Below, piece by piece: positions 1 through 10,887 of a DNA stretch of 64,000 nucleotides (positions are counted from its first letter, which is position 1; the number at the start of each line of letters is the position of its first letter). The position numbers and the translations under genes are program-made. The stretch is from Pogonophryne albipinna (Eukaryota; Chordata; Actinopteri; Perciformes; Artedidraconidae). The stretch spans positions 21,576,569 through 21,640,568 of the forward strand of contig CM053260.1 in assembly GCA_028583405.1 (NCBI GenBank). The letters are read 5' to 3'. The notes under the pieces are model-generated. The model did not search any database and was not told the origin of the DNA. It saw only the letters and a program-made list of their open reading frames with translations.

Positions 1-2944
1 AAGAGGAAACGTGGCATTGCAAGTTTTTTCTCACCAAAGAGGATAGAAAGTGAGGCTGAGCAACAGGGAAGTGACAAGGTAAATGACCAGGGACATGAGG
101 AGGTGGAAGGAGATGAAGAACAGCAACAGGAAAGTGTCAGTGATGAGATAGAAGGCAAAGATGAACAGGGACAGGAGGAGGAAGGAGAACACAACATAGA
201 AGAAGAGACGGAAGAGGGAGAGCATCACATAGACAAGGTGCAAGAGGGAGAGAGCGAGAGACAACAAGACGGCATGCAGAGCTCAGACAGTGAGGGGGAA
301 AGGAATATTCCTAAGCCCTTGCAACCAACGGCCAGTCGAGTTGGTCCACATGGTATGAAAATTGTTAATACAAAGTATAATGCATCTGAATAAGATGCAA
401 AAATCACACAAAAGGACATTTTGCAAAACAGTTTATTTAAGAGACAGGGCTAGCCTCAGTCTAATAAATATATTATTAATTCAAAAAAAATTATGTTTGC
501 TTTCCTTAGATAGTTTTGAGTATGAGGAAAAGGGTAGATTGTGAGTATTTTGTGTACAATGTATTTTAGACCTATTATAGCAGCTGAGGTTAAAATTCAA
601 AAATGACCCAAAACAATACACACCCAGGCCAAAATGTTGTGCTGCACGCATTAACACAGCCAGTAGGTTAAACACATATTGAATAAATGACAGCTCCAAA
701 CTGTGTTATAATTAGTTGATTATAATGTGTAATCAGTTAAGCTCTATTCCAGTTTGAATATGTTTTACTCCCATTTTCTAGACATATCCAAGTCCAGGTG
801 TGGGGAGCCAGCTCAGCCGACACGGGAGAGTTTCCCCAAGACCCTTCAGGGAGGAGCCAGAAGAAGCTTCAGAACGGACTGGTACAAAACTCATTCATGG
901 CTTGAGTACTCACAGTCCAATGATTCAGCGTATTGTTTCCCCTGTAGACATTTCTCTTTACCTGATGCCCCCAAGACCGTTTTCACCTCAATTGACGGGT
1001 ATCGTAACTGGAAAAAGGCCACAATGAAAGACAGTGGTTTCTGTTCTCATGCCCGATCTGAAAGCCATGTAAATGCAATGTTTGCATGGGGAGAAAACAA
1101 GAAAATGAGTGACAGAAATACCTCGATGATGGGAATAATGGATGAGCAAAATAAGAAACGGGTGATTGAAAATCAAAACTACATTAAAACACTAGCTGAG
1201 ATTCTGATTCTAACTGCCACAGAAAACACAGCCCAGCGGGGTCACAGGGAGAATCCTGACTCAGAAAAAAAAGGTGTTTTTTTAGCTATGTTAGATTTAC
1301 TGGGAAACCATGATCCTATGATTAAAAAAAAGACTTGAAAAGCAAGCTAAAAATGCAACATACACCAGTAAAACTATCCAAAACGAGATACTGGAATGTT
1401 TGGCTGCAATGGTTAAGGAAGAAATAATTCAAGAGGTTAAAAAGAGCAGGCAGTTTGCAGTTATTGTAGACGAAACTAAAGATCTTCAGAAAAAAGAGCA
1501 AATTTCATTTGTTCTGAGATACTATTACAATGGTGTTGTTCACGAGAGCTTTCTGGAGTTTGACGTGGCAGAAGGCCTGGATGCTGCTGCGTTAAGTGGT
1601 AAGATTATTTGTTTTCTTGAAAAACATGGGCTGGAGTATAAAGAAAACCTTGTCGGCCAGGGCTACGATGGCGCTGCAGTGATGAGCGGGGCACATGCTG
1701 GTGTTCAAGCGAAAATAAAAGAAGTAGCCAAAAATGCTTTCTATGTGCATTGCAGTGCACACTGCCTAAACTTAGTCATAGTAGACTCTGTCAAAAGTGT
1801 AACAGATGCGGGAAACTTCTTCTCATTGATGGAACGATTGTATGTGTTCATATCTGGGTCTTATGTACACAACAAATGGCTGGAAGTGCAGCGGGAGATG
1901 TTTGACGGTGCACCAAGGGAACTCCAAAGGCTTAGTGATACACGTTGGGCCTGCAGACATGTAGCATGTCGCAATGTTATGGATAGGTTACCTGCAATAG
2001 TACAGCTGCTTGAAGAGATTTCCTCTGAGAACCATCCACATAGAGCTGTTGAAGCCAGGGGGATATTGGTTCAGATTGATCTGAATTTTGTTGGATGCCT
2101 TGTACTGTTCCGAAAGGTCTTGAGCGACTCTAAATTGTTGTCAGATATGCTCCAGACTAAAACATTGGACTTGGCTAAGGCCGTGGAACTAGTTGAAGCA
2201 CTTAAAGAGACACTGGTACAATATCGCAGTGAAGCCTCCTTTGATGAAGTGTGGAGTGAAGCACTTGTTTTGTGTGAAAGAAGTAGCATTGAAACAACTC
2301 AGCGAAAGCCAAAGAGGTCAAGACAGACAACAAGGACCCTTCAAGATAGTGTCATCCCTTCCACTTTGGGACAGCATGTAGTTCCAGGTGGCAAACACTC
2401 TTTTTGCCTCAATGTGTACTATCCAGTTATGGATAACATGATTGGAGAAATAGAAAGACGCTTTTCTCACACAAATTGCAACATAATGCAAGGTGTCCAG
2501 GCACTAAATCCATCAAGTGCTACTTTTATGAGTGAGGAGGCTGTTCTTTTATTGGCTAATGCCTATGATTCTAATATTGAGGATCTTAAACACGAATTAC
2601 ATCAGATGAGGAGAGTACTAGAAAGAAAGAAGAAGGAAAAGGGGAGTCCTACCACTCTGATGGAGTTTGCTAAATTTTTGGACCCATACCAGGATGTTTT
2701 TTACGAGTTGTCCAGATTGTGTAAAATAGCAGTAGTTTTACCGGTGAGCAGTGCATCCTGTGAAAGAAGTTTTTCAACTCTTAGGATCATTAAGAGTTAT
2801 TTGAGGTCTACAATGACAGAAAAGAGACTGTCAAGTTTGGCTGTACTCAGCATTGAATCCAAACGCAGTAAAGCTTTGGATCTCAATAAGTTTGTGAGGC
2901 GTTTTGCTGAACAACATGGAAATCGCCGCATTCAGCTGTTATAG
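1..2944 (+). pseudogene. hAT transposase with TTF-type finger, one intron, one frameshift
   Basis: Three coding pieces can be joined. Piece one is open from base 1: a basic start (KRKRGIASFFSPKR), then a long Glu/Gln/Asp-rich acidic stretch. It should end at 352, where GTATGA makes a donor. The acceptor TTTTCTAG ends at 781, and joining 352 to 782 keeps phase and gives the sequence GPHDISK, as seen at this point in related fish transposases. Piece two (782-1338) has the TTF-type finger region with CxxC (FPCRH) and conserved aromatic positions. Piece three (open from about 1322; 514 codons from 1400) has the RNase H-like hAT core: the VDETKD aspartate near residue 24, GYDGAAVMSG near 90, HCSAHCLN near 120, DTRW near 181, and a C-terminal hAT dimerisation domain with SSASCERSFSTL. 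An 8-A run at 1324-1331 separates pieces two and three by one base. The copy is therefore inactive unless the extra A is a sequencing error. It is related to ZMYM/TTF-finger hAT transposases; I cannot name the subfamily. Confidence 0.8.
353..781 (+). other. Inferred GT-AG intron of the hAT transposase gene
   Basis: The reading frame from base 1 ends in a stop at 391-393, and the next coding block opens upstream of 782. GTATGA at 353 and a pyrimidine-rich TTTTACTCCCATTTTCTAG ending at 781 are good splice signals. Joining them preserves phase through a split Asp codon. The intron is 429 bp. This is an inference from frame and motif only. Confidence 0.6.
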
Positions 2945-3044
2945 CCAACTTGATGCTCTGCTTACGAATGACTCGATGAGCATAGAAAACTGTTAATGTG
3001 ATACACTTGTGTTAAGGGAAATGTGTACATTTGTCCTCAGTTGT

Positions 3045-3048
<4 letters not shown>

Positions 3049-3079
<31 letters not shown>
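3049..3079. repeat. (TA)n microsatellite
   Basis: About 15 TA units lie in the 3' untranslated part of the hAT element. Confidence 0.95.
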
Positions 3080-3081
<2 letters not shown>

Positions 3082-3424
3082 TGTACTCAAGCTCACAAAA
3101 GGATGTCATGTTATTATTGTACCACTGTGAGGCAATATGTGTTGTTATTCTAAGTTAGCTCGGCTGAGCGAAAGGATGCACCTGCAGTGCAGAGTAAAAT
3201 AAACCATGCCTAAGGGCTTAACAGTTCATCGTCTCTGTCTCAACTATTTCTCTCCGAGTGCAACGTATGAGGAAGCTGCCATCCTTAACCTCTTTGTGGT
3301 CTAACATTGATTGTTAACATTGATTGATATGACTGCGATTAAATCAGCATATACTTCTGCCACCCCTCAAAATCTCCTGCCACCCTCTTGCCACCCCATG
3401 AATATTTTTCTAGATCCGCCCCTG

Positions 3425-4483
3425 CTGAGACCCTCACCCTGCACCCTGAGTCTCAACTCTCAGTGTTTTTCAAGCCTTTCCCTGTTTTTTTGTATTAAAC
3501 AAAACATTAAGCTTTCCCAATGGTGTGGTTTTCGTTTTGTGAAAAAGTGCAAATGCAGTGTTTGTATATAAATCACATATTTTTTTGCTGTTGGTCGTGA
3601 AATTGCTCCTGCTTCCTCCGCTCTGTGTCAGTGGGGAAGCCGTACATTCGTACTCCTTTCTCTGAGCGATTGGAGCATCCCCAGGCAGCACAGCAAACCA
3701 TGGTGGCGACTAGGAGGCAGCACAGCAAACCAGGACAACACGGAGGAAAAGGCACAGACAAACTGCATGATATGCTATTCAATGTTTATTGAATTCCATG
3801 TATTTGCAATGGATGTTCCTAAAACAACACATTTAACATCATCATCATGCTGCTGCTGCTAGTCCTTTGATAGTCACCTGTCGGTTTCCTGTCCTTTCTG
3901 AAAGCCATAAAGATGACATAAGTCATTTAGATAACTTGTGTCCTCAATTACCATGGGATTACTGAAACTACCATGAATTTAAGAAAATGGTAGAAATTAA
4001 TCTAATCTGAATTTTAAAGCATTACTTTAGATCCCCTCCCTCTAAATGTATCAATAAACATTAGAAAGTGATGCTCCTGACTACCATACAGGTTTAAGAA
4101 GATAATATTGGTTTTAAAGAATTCAAAGCTATAAATAAACAGCAACAGGCTCTTTAACCAAGGCACTGTTAGCCTAACATGTAAACTAGTTGTTCACACT
4201 AATCCTAATATTATCACTTAATATTAGCAAATTCTATTTTATTTTTTAAAATATTGATGTAAATACATACACATATCGATTTGTTGTATACATATTGCAA
4301 ATCAAAACCTTTATTCACTAATAATTACCAAAAATCGTAGTTCTATCTCCTGTTATCATTGCATTCACATTGCCCGCCATGAACTTCCGTGGAACGATCC
4401 TCGTCTACATGAACCACGTGACGATAACCGTTTTTGGACTTCCGTTGTCGTAACTCTTCTATCTATATGGCGCTGGCCCAGAC
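3425..4483 (-). mobile_element. THAP-domain DNA element, left copy, interrupted by the hAT insertion
   Basis: This copy runs leftwards from its terminus at about 4477-4483 (CTATATGGCGCTGGCCCAGAC on the plus strand, the same end as at 6246). It is cut at 3425 by the hAT element, so the rest of it should lie left of the window. It contains a frame-shifted THAP reading frame on the minus strand and a 161-bp promoter-side block that the right copy lacks. THAP domains occur in P-like, Kolobok and ISL2EU transposons, and I cannot choose between these from the sequence. No transposase core is visible here. Confidence 0.65.
3573..3701 (-). pseudogene. THAP zinc-finger fragment, frameshifted (left copy)
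   Basis: Reading leftwards from the ATG at 3701, the peptide begins MVCCAAWGCSNRSEKGVRMY, with the MxxC, Ala-Trp and Cys-Ser-Asn-Arg signature of a THAP domain, followed by GFPTD. After the residues TERRK a 20-bp deletion relative to the right copy changes frame and the peptide ends 13 residues later. The domain can no longer reach its C-terminal zinc ligands. The gene is on the minus strand and is the mirror of the copy at 5102. Confidence 0.8.
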
Positions 4484-5101
4484 CAGCGCCATATAGATAG
4501 AAGAGTTACGACAACAAATCGATATATGTATGTATTTACATCAATATGTTTTAAAAAATGTGCTAATATTAAGTGATAATATTAGGATTAGTGTGAACAA
4601 CTAGTTTACATGTTGCTAACAGTGCCTTGGTTAAAGAGCCTGTTGCTGTTTATTTATAGCTTTGAATTCTTTAAAACCAATATTATCTTCTTAAACTTGT
4701 ATGGTAGTCAGGAGCATCACTTTCTAATGTTTATTGATACATTTAGAGGGAGGGGATCTAAAGTAATGCTTTAAAATTCAGATTAGATTAATTTCTACCA
4801 TTTTCTTAAATTCATGGTAGTTTCAGTAATCCCATGGTAATTGAGGACACAAGTTATCTAAATGACTAATGTCATCTTTATGGCTTTCAGAAAGGACAGG
4901 AGACCGACAGGTGACTATCTAAGGACTAGCAGCAGCAGCAGCAGCATGATGATGATGATGATGATGTTAAATGTGTTGTTTTAGGAACATCCATTGCAAA
5001 TACATGGAATTCAATAAACATTGAATAGCATATCATGCTGTTTGTCTGTGCCTTTTCCTCCGTGTTGTCCTGGTTTGCTGTGCTGCCTCCTAGTCACCAC
5101 C

Positions 5102-5320
5102 ATGGTTTGCTGTGCTGCCTGGAGATGCTCCAATCGCTCAGAGAAAGGAGTACGAATGTACGGCTTCCCCACTGACACAGAGCGGAGGAAAAAATGGCTG
5201 GCTCAAGTCAGCAGGAGCAATTTCACGACTAACAGCAAAAAAATATGTGATGTAATTATATGCAAACACTGCATTTGCACTTTTTCACAAAACGAAAACC
5301 ACACCATTGGGAAAGCTTAA
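5102..5320 (+). CDS. THAP-domain protein fragment (right copy)
   Basis: From the ATG at 5102 the frame is open for 72 residues. Residues 1-12 are MVCCAAWRCSNR and are followed by GVRMYGFPTD, ERRKKWL and a Ser/Asn-rich link to KKICD, which is the order expected for a THAP (C2CH) DNA-binding domain. The usual terminal C-x2-H is not intact: after KICD the peptide continues VIICKHC rather than a normal Cys-x-x-His-Phe. Either an exon boundary falls here or the finger is damaged. An upstream in-frame TTG extension exists, but the ATG lies in ACCACCATGG, a good Kozak context, and begins exactly at the THAP start. The protein would be only a DNA-binding module with no catalytic domain. Confidence 0.6.
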   Translation: MVCCAAWRCSNRSEKGVRMYGFPTDTERRKKWLAQVSRSNFTTNSKKICDVIICKHCICTFSQNENHTIGKA

Positions 5321-5532
5321 TGTTTTGTTTAATACAAAAAAACAGGGAAAGGCTTGAAAAACACAGAGTTGAGACTCAGGGTGCAGGGTGAGGGTCTCAA
5401 TGCAGGTATTCAGGCTCCATTGAATCCCCCTCTGGTTCTTGTGCTGAAAGAGGGAGTAACAGACAGGAGAAAGGGTTATACACACCTATATAGCACACCT
5501 ATTGGATGGGAAATTGCCTTGGGGAGATAAGG

Positions 5533-5557
5533 TGTTTACTTATATATATATATATAT
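5533..5557. repeat. Short (TA)n tract
   Basis: About ten TA units lie inside the right THAP element copy. Confidence 0.8.
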
Positions 5558-6246
5558 AATACAGTGATAGAATACATGTTTAGTATGCTTAATTATATAA
5601 AACAGTAGTATTAAACTTACCTTGTGTTTTCACTCTCACTTAAGTCCCTCTCCCTTTGCCATCAATCCAAAATCAGCTGAGCTGCAACATTATACAGACA
5701 GGTAATAATCAACATAATCACAAGGACACAATATGGCTCTGCTAAAAACACTCACTCTTACACGCACCAAAGTTATATTTATCTAATATTTAACTCCCTC
5801 CACCCCCGCATCCAATCCCGTTTAGAAGCCCCTCTTCTCTAATTCAACAACGTTGGACGAAATGACATTAAGAGAACGGAATTTACAATTAAAAGGCTGT
5901 TCAACGTGTGTTGCTAACTTGATTCGGTATAGCTTAATCTGTTATCTGTAAACGTTCCCTAAATCTACTAATTTAGGGATAATCCACTGACATCCTTTAA
6001 TACACATGTTAATTTGAATCAGATGTACTGATAATATCCGCAATATAAATCTTTAAACTTCTTCTTACCTTTAAAAGTCCGTCACGAACGGTCTATTATG
6101 CTGCAACTCTATAGCTCTGCTAGCCTTGGCGCTAACTTCCGGGGAACGATTGAGAGGCTCCACGATCCGCCATTGCTGTAAAAAAGTGGTCCATTGGAGT
6201 GAACGGAGATGACATAACTCTCAGTCTATATGGCGCTGGCCCAGAC

Positions 6247-6620
6247 TAGTGATGTTACGTATTGCGCCGAGGCTTCGGAGCGTGTGTCGAGTAATCCCCG
6301 AAGCTTTTGGTGAAGCATGTATCGAGGCTTGTATCGTTTTGGGCCAGTGACGTCATCGATGACAAACGAAGCCTCGCTGCCTGTCGATACCACGTGACTG
6401 CTTCACGAAGCGATTCAGATCGGTTGAACCGTTGAATCAGTGCTATTTTTTACAAGTGGGGGGTGGACCGAACATCCTTTAGGGGGGTCGTCGCCTCCTC
6501 TGGGGGGGGTCCGGGGGCATGCTCCCCCGGGAAGATTTGTTTTTAAATATTGAAGTTGAAAGCATCAATCTGGTGCACTTTGAGAGCAACATTAACCCTA
6601 CCTTAATAACACCTTAAAGC
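6247..6620. repeat. hAT-like terminal segment with G-rich shared module
   Basis: TAGTGATGTTACG follows directly after the THAP element end. The segment then holds several GAAGC/GCTTCG motifs in both orientations, typical of subterminal repeats of an hAT element. From about 6455 it enters a module (GTGGGGGGTGGACC, then GGGGGCATGCTCCCCCGGG, then GAAAGCATCAATCTGGTGCA) that recurs at 22.6-22.96 kb (inverted) and 40.7-40.9 kb. I could not find a matching right terminus. Confidence 0.45.
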
Positions 6621-8098
6621 TTGGGCTTTGACTGAAATCAAAAGTATTAATTTTACGTTGATTTAGACTAGCTAAACGGACAGCTTTTGAAAGTGCCTTA
6701 AGTGCCAATTTCGACAAAAGTGACTGCTTTTGAGCAAGGACTACCAGTACTAAAAGGAATATGAGAACAAAATAAAGTTACATGCCTAACCCGAAAGCTA
6801 GTACTAAGCATTTGTCAAATCAAATAGCAAAGACACATACGACAGATTGTGTATTGACTTTGAAGAGAAGTAGGATAAGTACAGCTGATGCTATGACTTT
6901 TGACAGTGAGGAGCTTTTTGCAGAACAGACAGATGTGAGCAGCCTAGGTGTGAAAGTGGACACAAAGAGCTGCTGGTACACAGCGAAGACTCCAGTCAAA
7001 TCACTCAGCTCATGGCAGCCTTTCCTGTCTCCATCTATTGAGTGGAGAGTGAGAGGCGCCTGGGCTGCCTCAGTAACTGTGGGATCAGGTGGCTGTTCCT
7101 CCCCGGGCCATTCGATCCTGTCCCGCCATCCTTCCTCCCTCTCCTCTCCTACAACTGATCAGCATGCACGCTGTCGCACGCTCTTCCCCTGCCAAGAAGA
7201 GTGAGGGCGAGGATACTCTGTAATCTATGGCTGCCATGATGACTTTGAGGAGTGCAGTTGTCACCTCCCATTCCCTCTCAGCTCTCACCTCACCCTCTTC
7301 CCCACTGCCATAATCCTGGAGCTGTCACTGGGCAGAGAGTTATGCTCGGACTGGCGAGAGGGTATTTTGTCATAGAGATGAAAAGGGTGAGAAAAGAATG
7401 TGGGCAGCGGGAGGCCTATACATTTGTTTTATTGCATAGCAGGGAGGCGCTTCTGTGCAGCACATGCTTTTAATTAATGATACCCCCACATGACCCAGCG
7501 CTACTCTGCGCTGTACGTCCAACAGCCGGAGTGCCCTCAGTGTCAGAGAGCCGCCCGCGCACTGCATGGTGCATCCATCCTTAAAGTGAGCACAATTTAC
7601 AGCTGCAATATTAGCCCATAATTCTCAGTAGGATCATCCCTTTAGTTTTTACAAGTTTATACAAAAGCATCACCATGCTGAGAAAATTACTTTTGTTTCT
7701 AAGAGGCAAGTTCTGTAAAAGTGGGGCTTTGACCGAGATTTCAGTCAGATTCGACTTGTTATAATAATAATTACCTGTACATTTCCTTGAATGTAATTAT
7801 CGAAGACCCACTGGGCAATGTATGTCCAATATTTACTCTTTTTCTAACACTTGGGAGTATTGAACCAAAGACTGACAATTTTCCCAAAATAAGGACAATC
7901 TAGGACGTATGTTCAAGCAGTTTATTGCAAAACACATTTGTGTTAAGCTGCATCCTCTAGAAGCAGAGTAATATGATAGGACTTTCACCTAGGTGACCAG
8001 TATTCATTTCCAATGTGAAACCAGAAAGTCAATGTCATTTCTTTTAAATAATGCACTTAGGTTACCTTAATTAACTCACTTAACTTGCGTCAAAAAAG
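6621..8098. other. No gene recognised
   Basis: The segment holds a 140-codon open frame at 6782-7204 without any recognisable domain and with ordinary composition; I do not regard it as a gene. The rest is AT-rich non-coding sequence. No tRNA, clear repeat end or promoter was seen. Confidence 0.5.
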
Positions 8099-8548
8099 TA
8101 AAGGTCCCATGACCTGGCCATTTCTACTGATCAGAATTCCATTGTTGAGGTCTACTAGAATAGATTTACATTGTTCAATGTTCCAAAACCACATTGGTTT
8201 CTCATACAGCATCTCTGTATAGTATGTGTATTCACTCTCTGTCCTAAACGGCTTGTTGGAGCTCCTGCCCCCCCCCCCCTCCCTGTGAACCCACTGTGCT
8301 CTGGTCAGCTCGCCCACTCTGTTCTGATGAGTCCACCACCGTTACAGCGGAACATCAGTGATTATGTGTTACAATGGCGTTTGTTAGCAACCAGGAAATG
8401 ACACCAGTAATGACAAACAGATGAGAATGCTGCGTGGGGGGTGCCATGTTGGCGGGACGTTGCGGGGCTCGCTGCTCCGCCCTTTGAGGCTCGAGGAGCG
8501 GACAGTGTGAGGTGGATTACTGGTGTCGTTTCCTGGTTGCAGCCAGGC

Positions 8549-8583
8549 TGTGAGTGTGTGTGTGTGTCTGTGTGTGTGTGTGT
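8549..8583. repeat. (TG)n microsatellite, interrupted
   Basis: A TG repeat with one TC interruption. Confidence 0.9.
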
Positions 8584-8606
8584 GAGGAGCTCCGCGGATT
8601 GGTCCA

Positions 8607-8671
8607 ACGTCACGATGACCATTACGTCACTATGACCGTTACGTCACTATGACCGTTACGTCACTATGACC
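8607..8671 (+). repeat. 17-bp tandem repeat with four ACGTCA (CRE-like) sites
   Basis: ACGTCA starts at 8607, 8624, 8641 and 8658, exactly 17 bp apart. The last three are TTACGTCA, complement TGACGTAA, a known CREB/ATF-type variant site. The unit is ACGTCACTATGACCGTT. Repeat and spacing are read directly; a regulatory role is only inferred. Confidence 0.85.
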
Positions 8672-8872
8672 AGGAAGAAAAATTGGGAAAAGAAAAACTC
8701 CAACAAGGCGTTCTGGGGCAGCATAGACAGGTCTTTTCTGTGTTAGAGTTTTACTCCCTACAGGGTGTACTTTGAGGGTTTGTGACTTTGCAGACCGTTT
8801 ACATGCAGAAAAAGCTACATAACACACAAGGGGACGGGTAATAACCGGAAAAGCAAGACATGGGACCTTTAA

Positions 8873-10189
<1,317 letters not shown>

Positions 10190-10433
10190 AAGGAGACAGC
10201 CCCAGATCTGTGCCTTGACTTCAATTGCTTGCTTATCAGTCTCACTATTCATAGTCTGTTTGAATTGCTTTAACAGTGAAACACAGAAGCAACTATTTCC
10301 TGATCAAAATCACGAGGTTATTGAGAGTTTTATCACGCTCCCAAATGTTTCTGGGATTGCAAAGTGGGTCCATCATTTAAATACAGACTCAGGCCCATTC
10401 CCAATCCGCTCCCTACACCCTACCCCTACACCC

Positions 10434-10632
10434 TGTCGTGTTATTCAATAATACACGTGAGTTCAACTGTCACAATTACGTGTCTCTTTATTGGTAGCCC
10501 ACATGCTAGAACACACCTAGCTCACATGCTCCGTTAACATAACATGTCCTCTGCCTATGACGTCAATCAACCGTGCCCGTAAGGCTTCACTCCTATTGGC
10601 TAACACACACACAGATATACAATAACACCACA
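10434..10632 (-). repeat. 3' LTR of the Ty3/gypsy element
   Basis: 199 bp, TG...CA ends, matching the other LTR at 198 of 199 positions by my reading. Confidence 0.93.
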
Positions 10633-10646
10633 TCTCCCTTTTTATG
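10633..10646 (-). other. Polypurine tract
   Basis: On the minus strand AAAAAGGGAGA lies directly before the 3' LTR, the usual position for plus-strand priming of reverse transcription. Confidence 0.8.
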
Positions 10647-10887
10647 AATCAATGGGTAGACTGCCATTGACTCCACAGACCTTAGAGGATTATTCTGCCT
10701 CTGTAGGGAGGAAGGTCTGTTCCTATCTGAACCAGATATAAAATAACAGTTAACTCCAGAACGTGATGAACTAAATGTAACCTATGATATTTTGTGTATT
10801 ACACAACATTAATGCACAACATTACTAATAACCAGTTTTTTTACTCTCTTATAAAACTCTATAATATCTCTTAGGCTTCTGGTTTGT

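Larger units (their letters stand above)
1..3424 (+). mobile_element. hAT DNA transposon, 3' part (left end outside window)
   Basis: The segment carries a hAT transposase gene (described separately) followed by a 480-bp 3' region with a TA tract. It ends in a GC-rich terminus, TCTAGATCCGCCCCTG at 3409-3424, whose reverse complement starts CAGGGGCGGATCTAG, a typical hAT terminal inverted repeat. The next bases, from 3426, match the middle of the THAP element described below when compared with its other copy at 5399, so the insertion boundary is visible on this side. The probable 8-bp target duplication is CTGAGACC at 3425-3432, but its partner lies before base 1 and cannot be checked. A polyadenylation-like AATAAA is at about 3198. 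The left terminus and the first bases of the gene are missing from the window. Confidence 0.85.
3426..5399. repeat. Near-perfect palindrome of about 2 kb
   Basis: The left arm (3426-4476) is the reverse complement of the right arm (4483-5399), with a 6-bp centre, CCCAGA, flanked by CTATATGGCGCTGG and its complement. Differences are few: a 161-bp block (about 4283-4448) present only in the left arm, a 20-bp deletion in the left THAP reading frame, a shorter CAT/CTG repeat run in the left arm, and scattered substitutions. The arms are two head-to-head copies of the same THAP-containing element. Confidence 0.9.
4483..6246. mobile_element. THAP-domain DNA element, right copy
   Basis: Both ends carry the same inverted terminus: CCAGCGCCATATAGA at 4483 and TCTATATGGCGCTGG at the other end, continuing to CCCAGAC at 6246. 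The first few bases of the left terminus are shared with or lost at the palindrome centre. Two transcription units appear to converge on about 5300. One is the plus-strand THAP reading frame at 5102. The other is a minus-strand unit with donor-like sites at 6069 (AAAG/GTAAGAAG) and 5621 (CAAG/GTAAGTTT), acceptor-like sites before 5681 (GTTGCAG) and 5443 (CTCTTTCAG), and an ATTAAA signal near 5325. I found no long open frame across the minus-strand exons, so that unit may be decayed or non-coding. The copy is about 1.76 kb, shorter than autonomous P, Kolobok or ISL2EU elements, so it is probably non-autonomous. Confidence 0.6.
8099..8872. mobile_element. MITE with TAAAGGTCCCATG termini
   Basis: The left end TAAAGGTCCCATG at 8099 is mirrored by CATGGGACCTTTA ending near 8871. 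The right interior (TTTGCAGACCGTTTACATGC, then GCTACATAACACAC) resembles the right part of the MITE family seen at 18.7, 23.9 and 54.0 kb. No coding capacity was seen. A C-rich run at 8268-8280, a TG tract at 8549-8583 and a 17-bp tandem repeat at 8607-8671 lie inside. The target duplication is unclear. Confidence 0.55.

Noticed and set aside
103..393. Free-standing 96-residue acidic protein
   Set aside because: The frame is open from base 1 and, once spliced at 352/782, forms the N-terminus of the hAT transposase.
6782..7204. 140-codon frame as a host gene
   Set aside because: No domain, no splice structure and no flanking gene signals; it lies beside hAT-like sequence.
8411..8500. CpG-richer stretch as a promoter island
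   Set aside because: Short, inside a MITE, and with no downstream exon that I could support.
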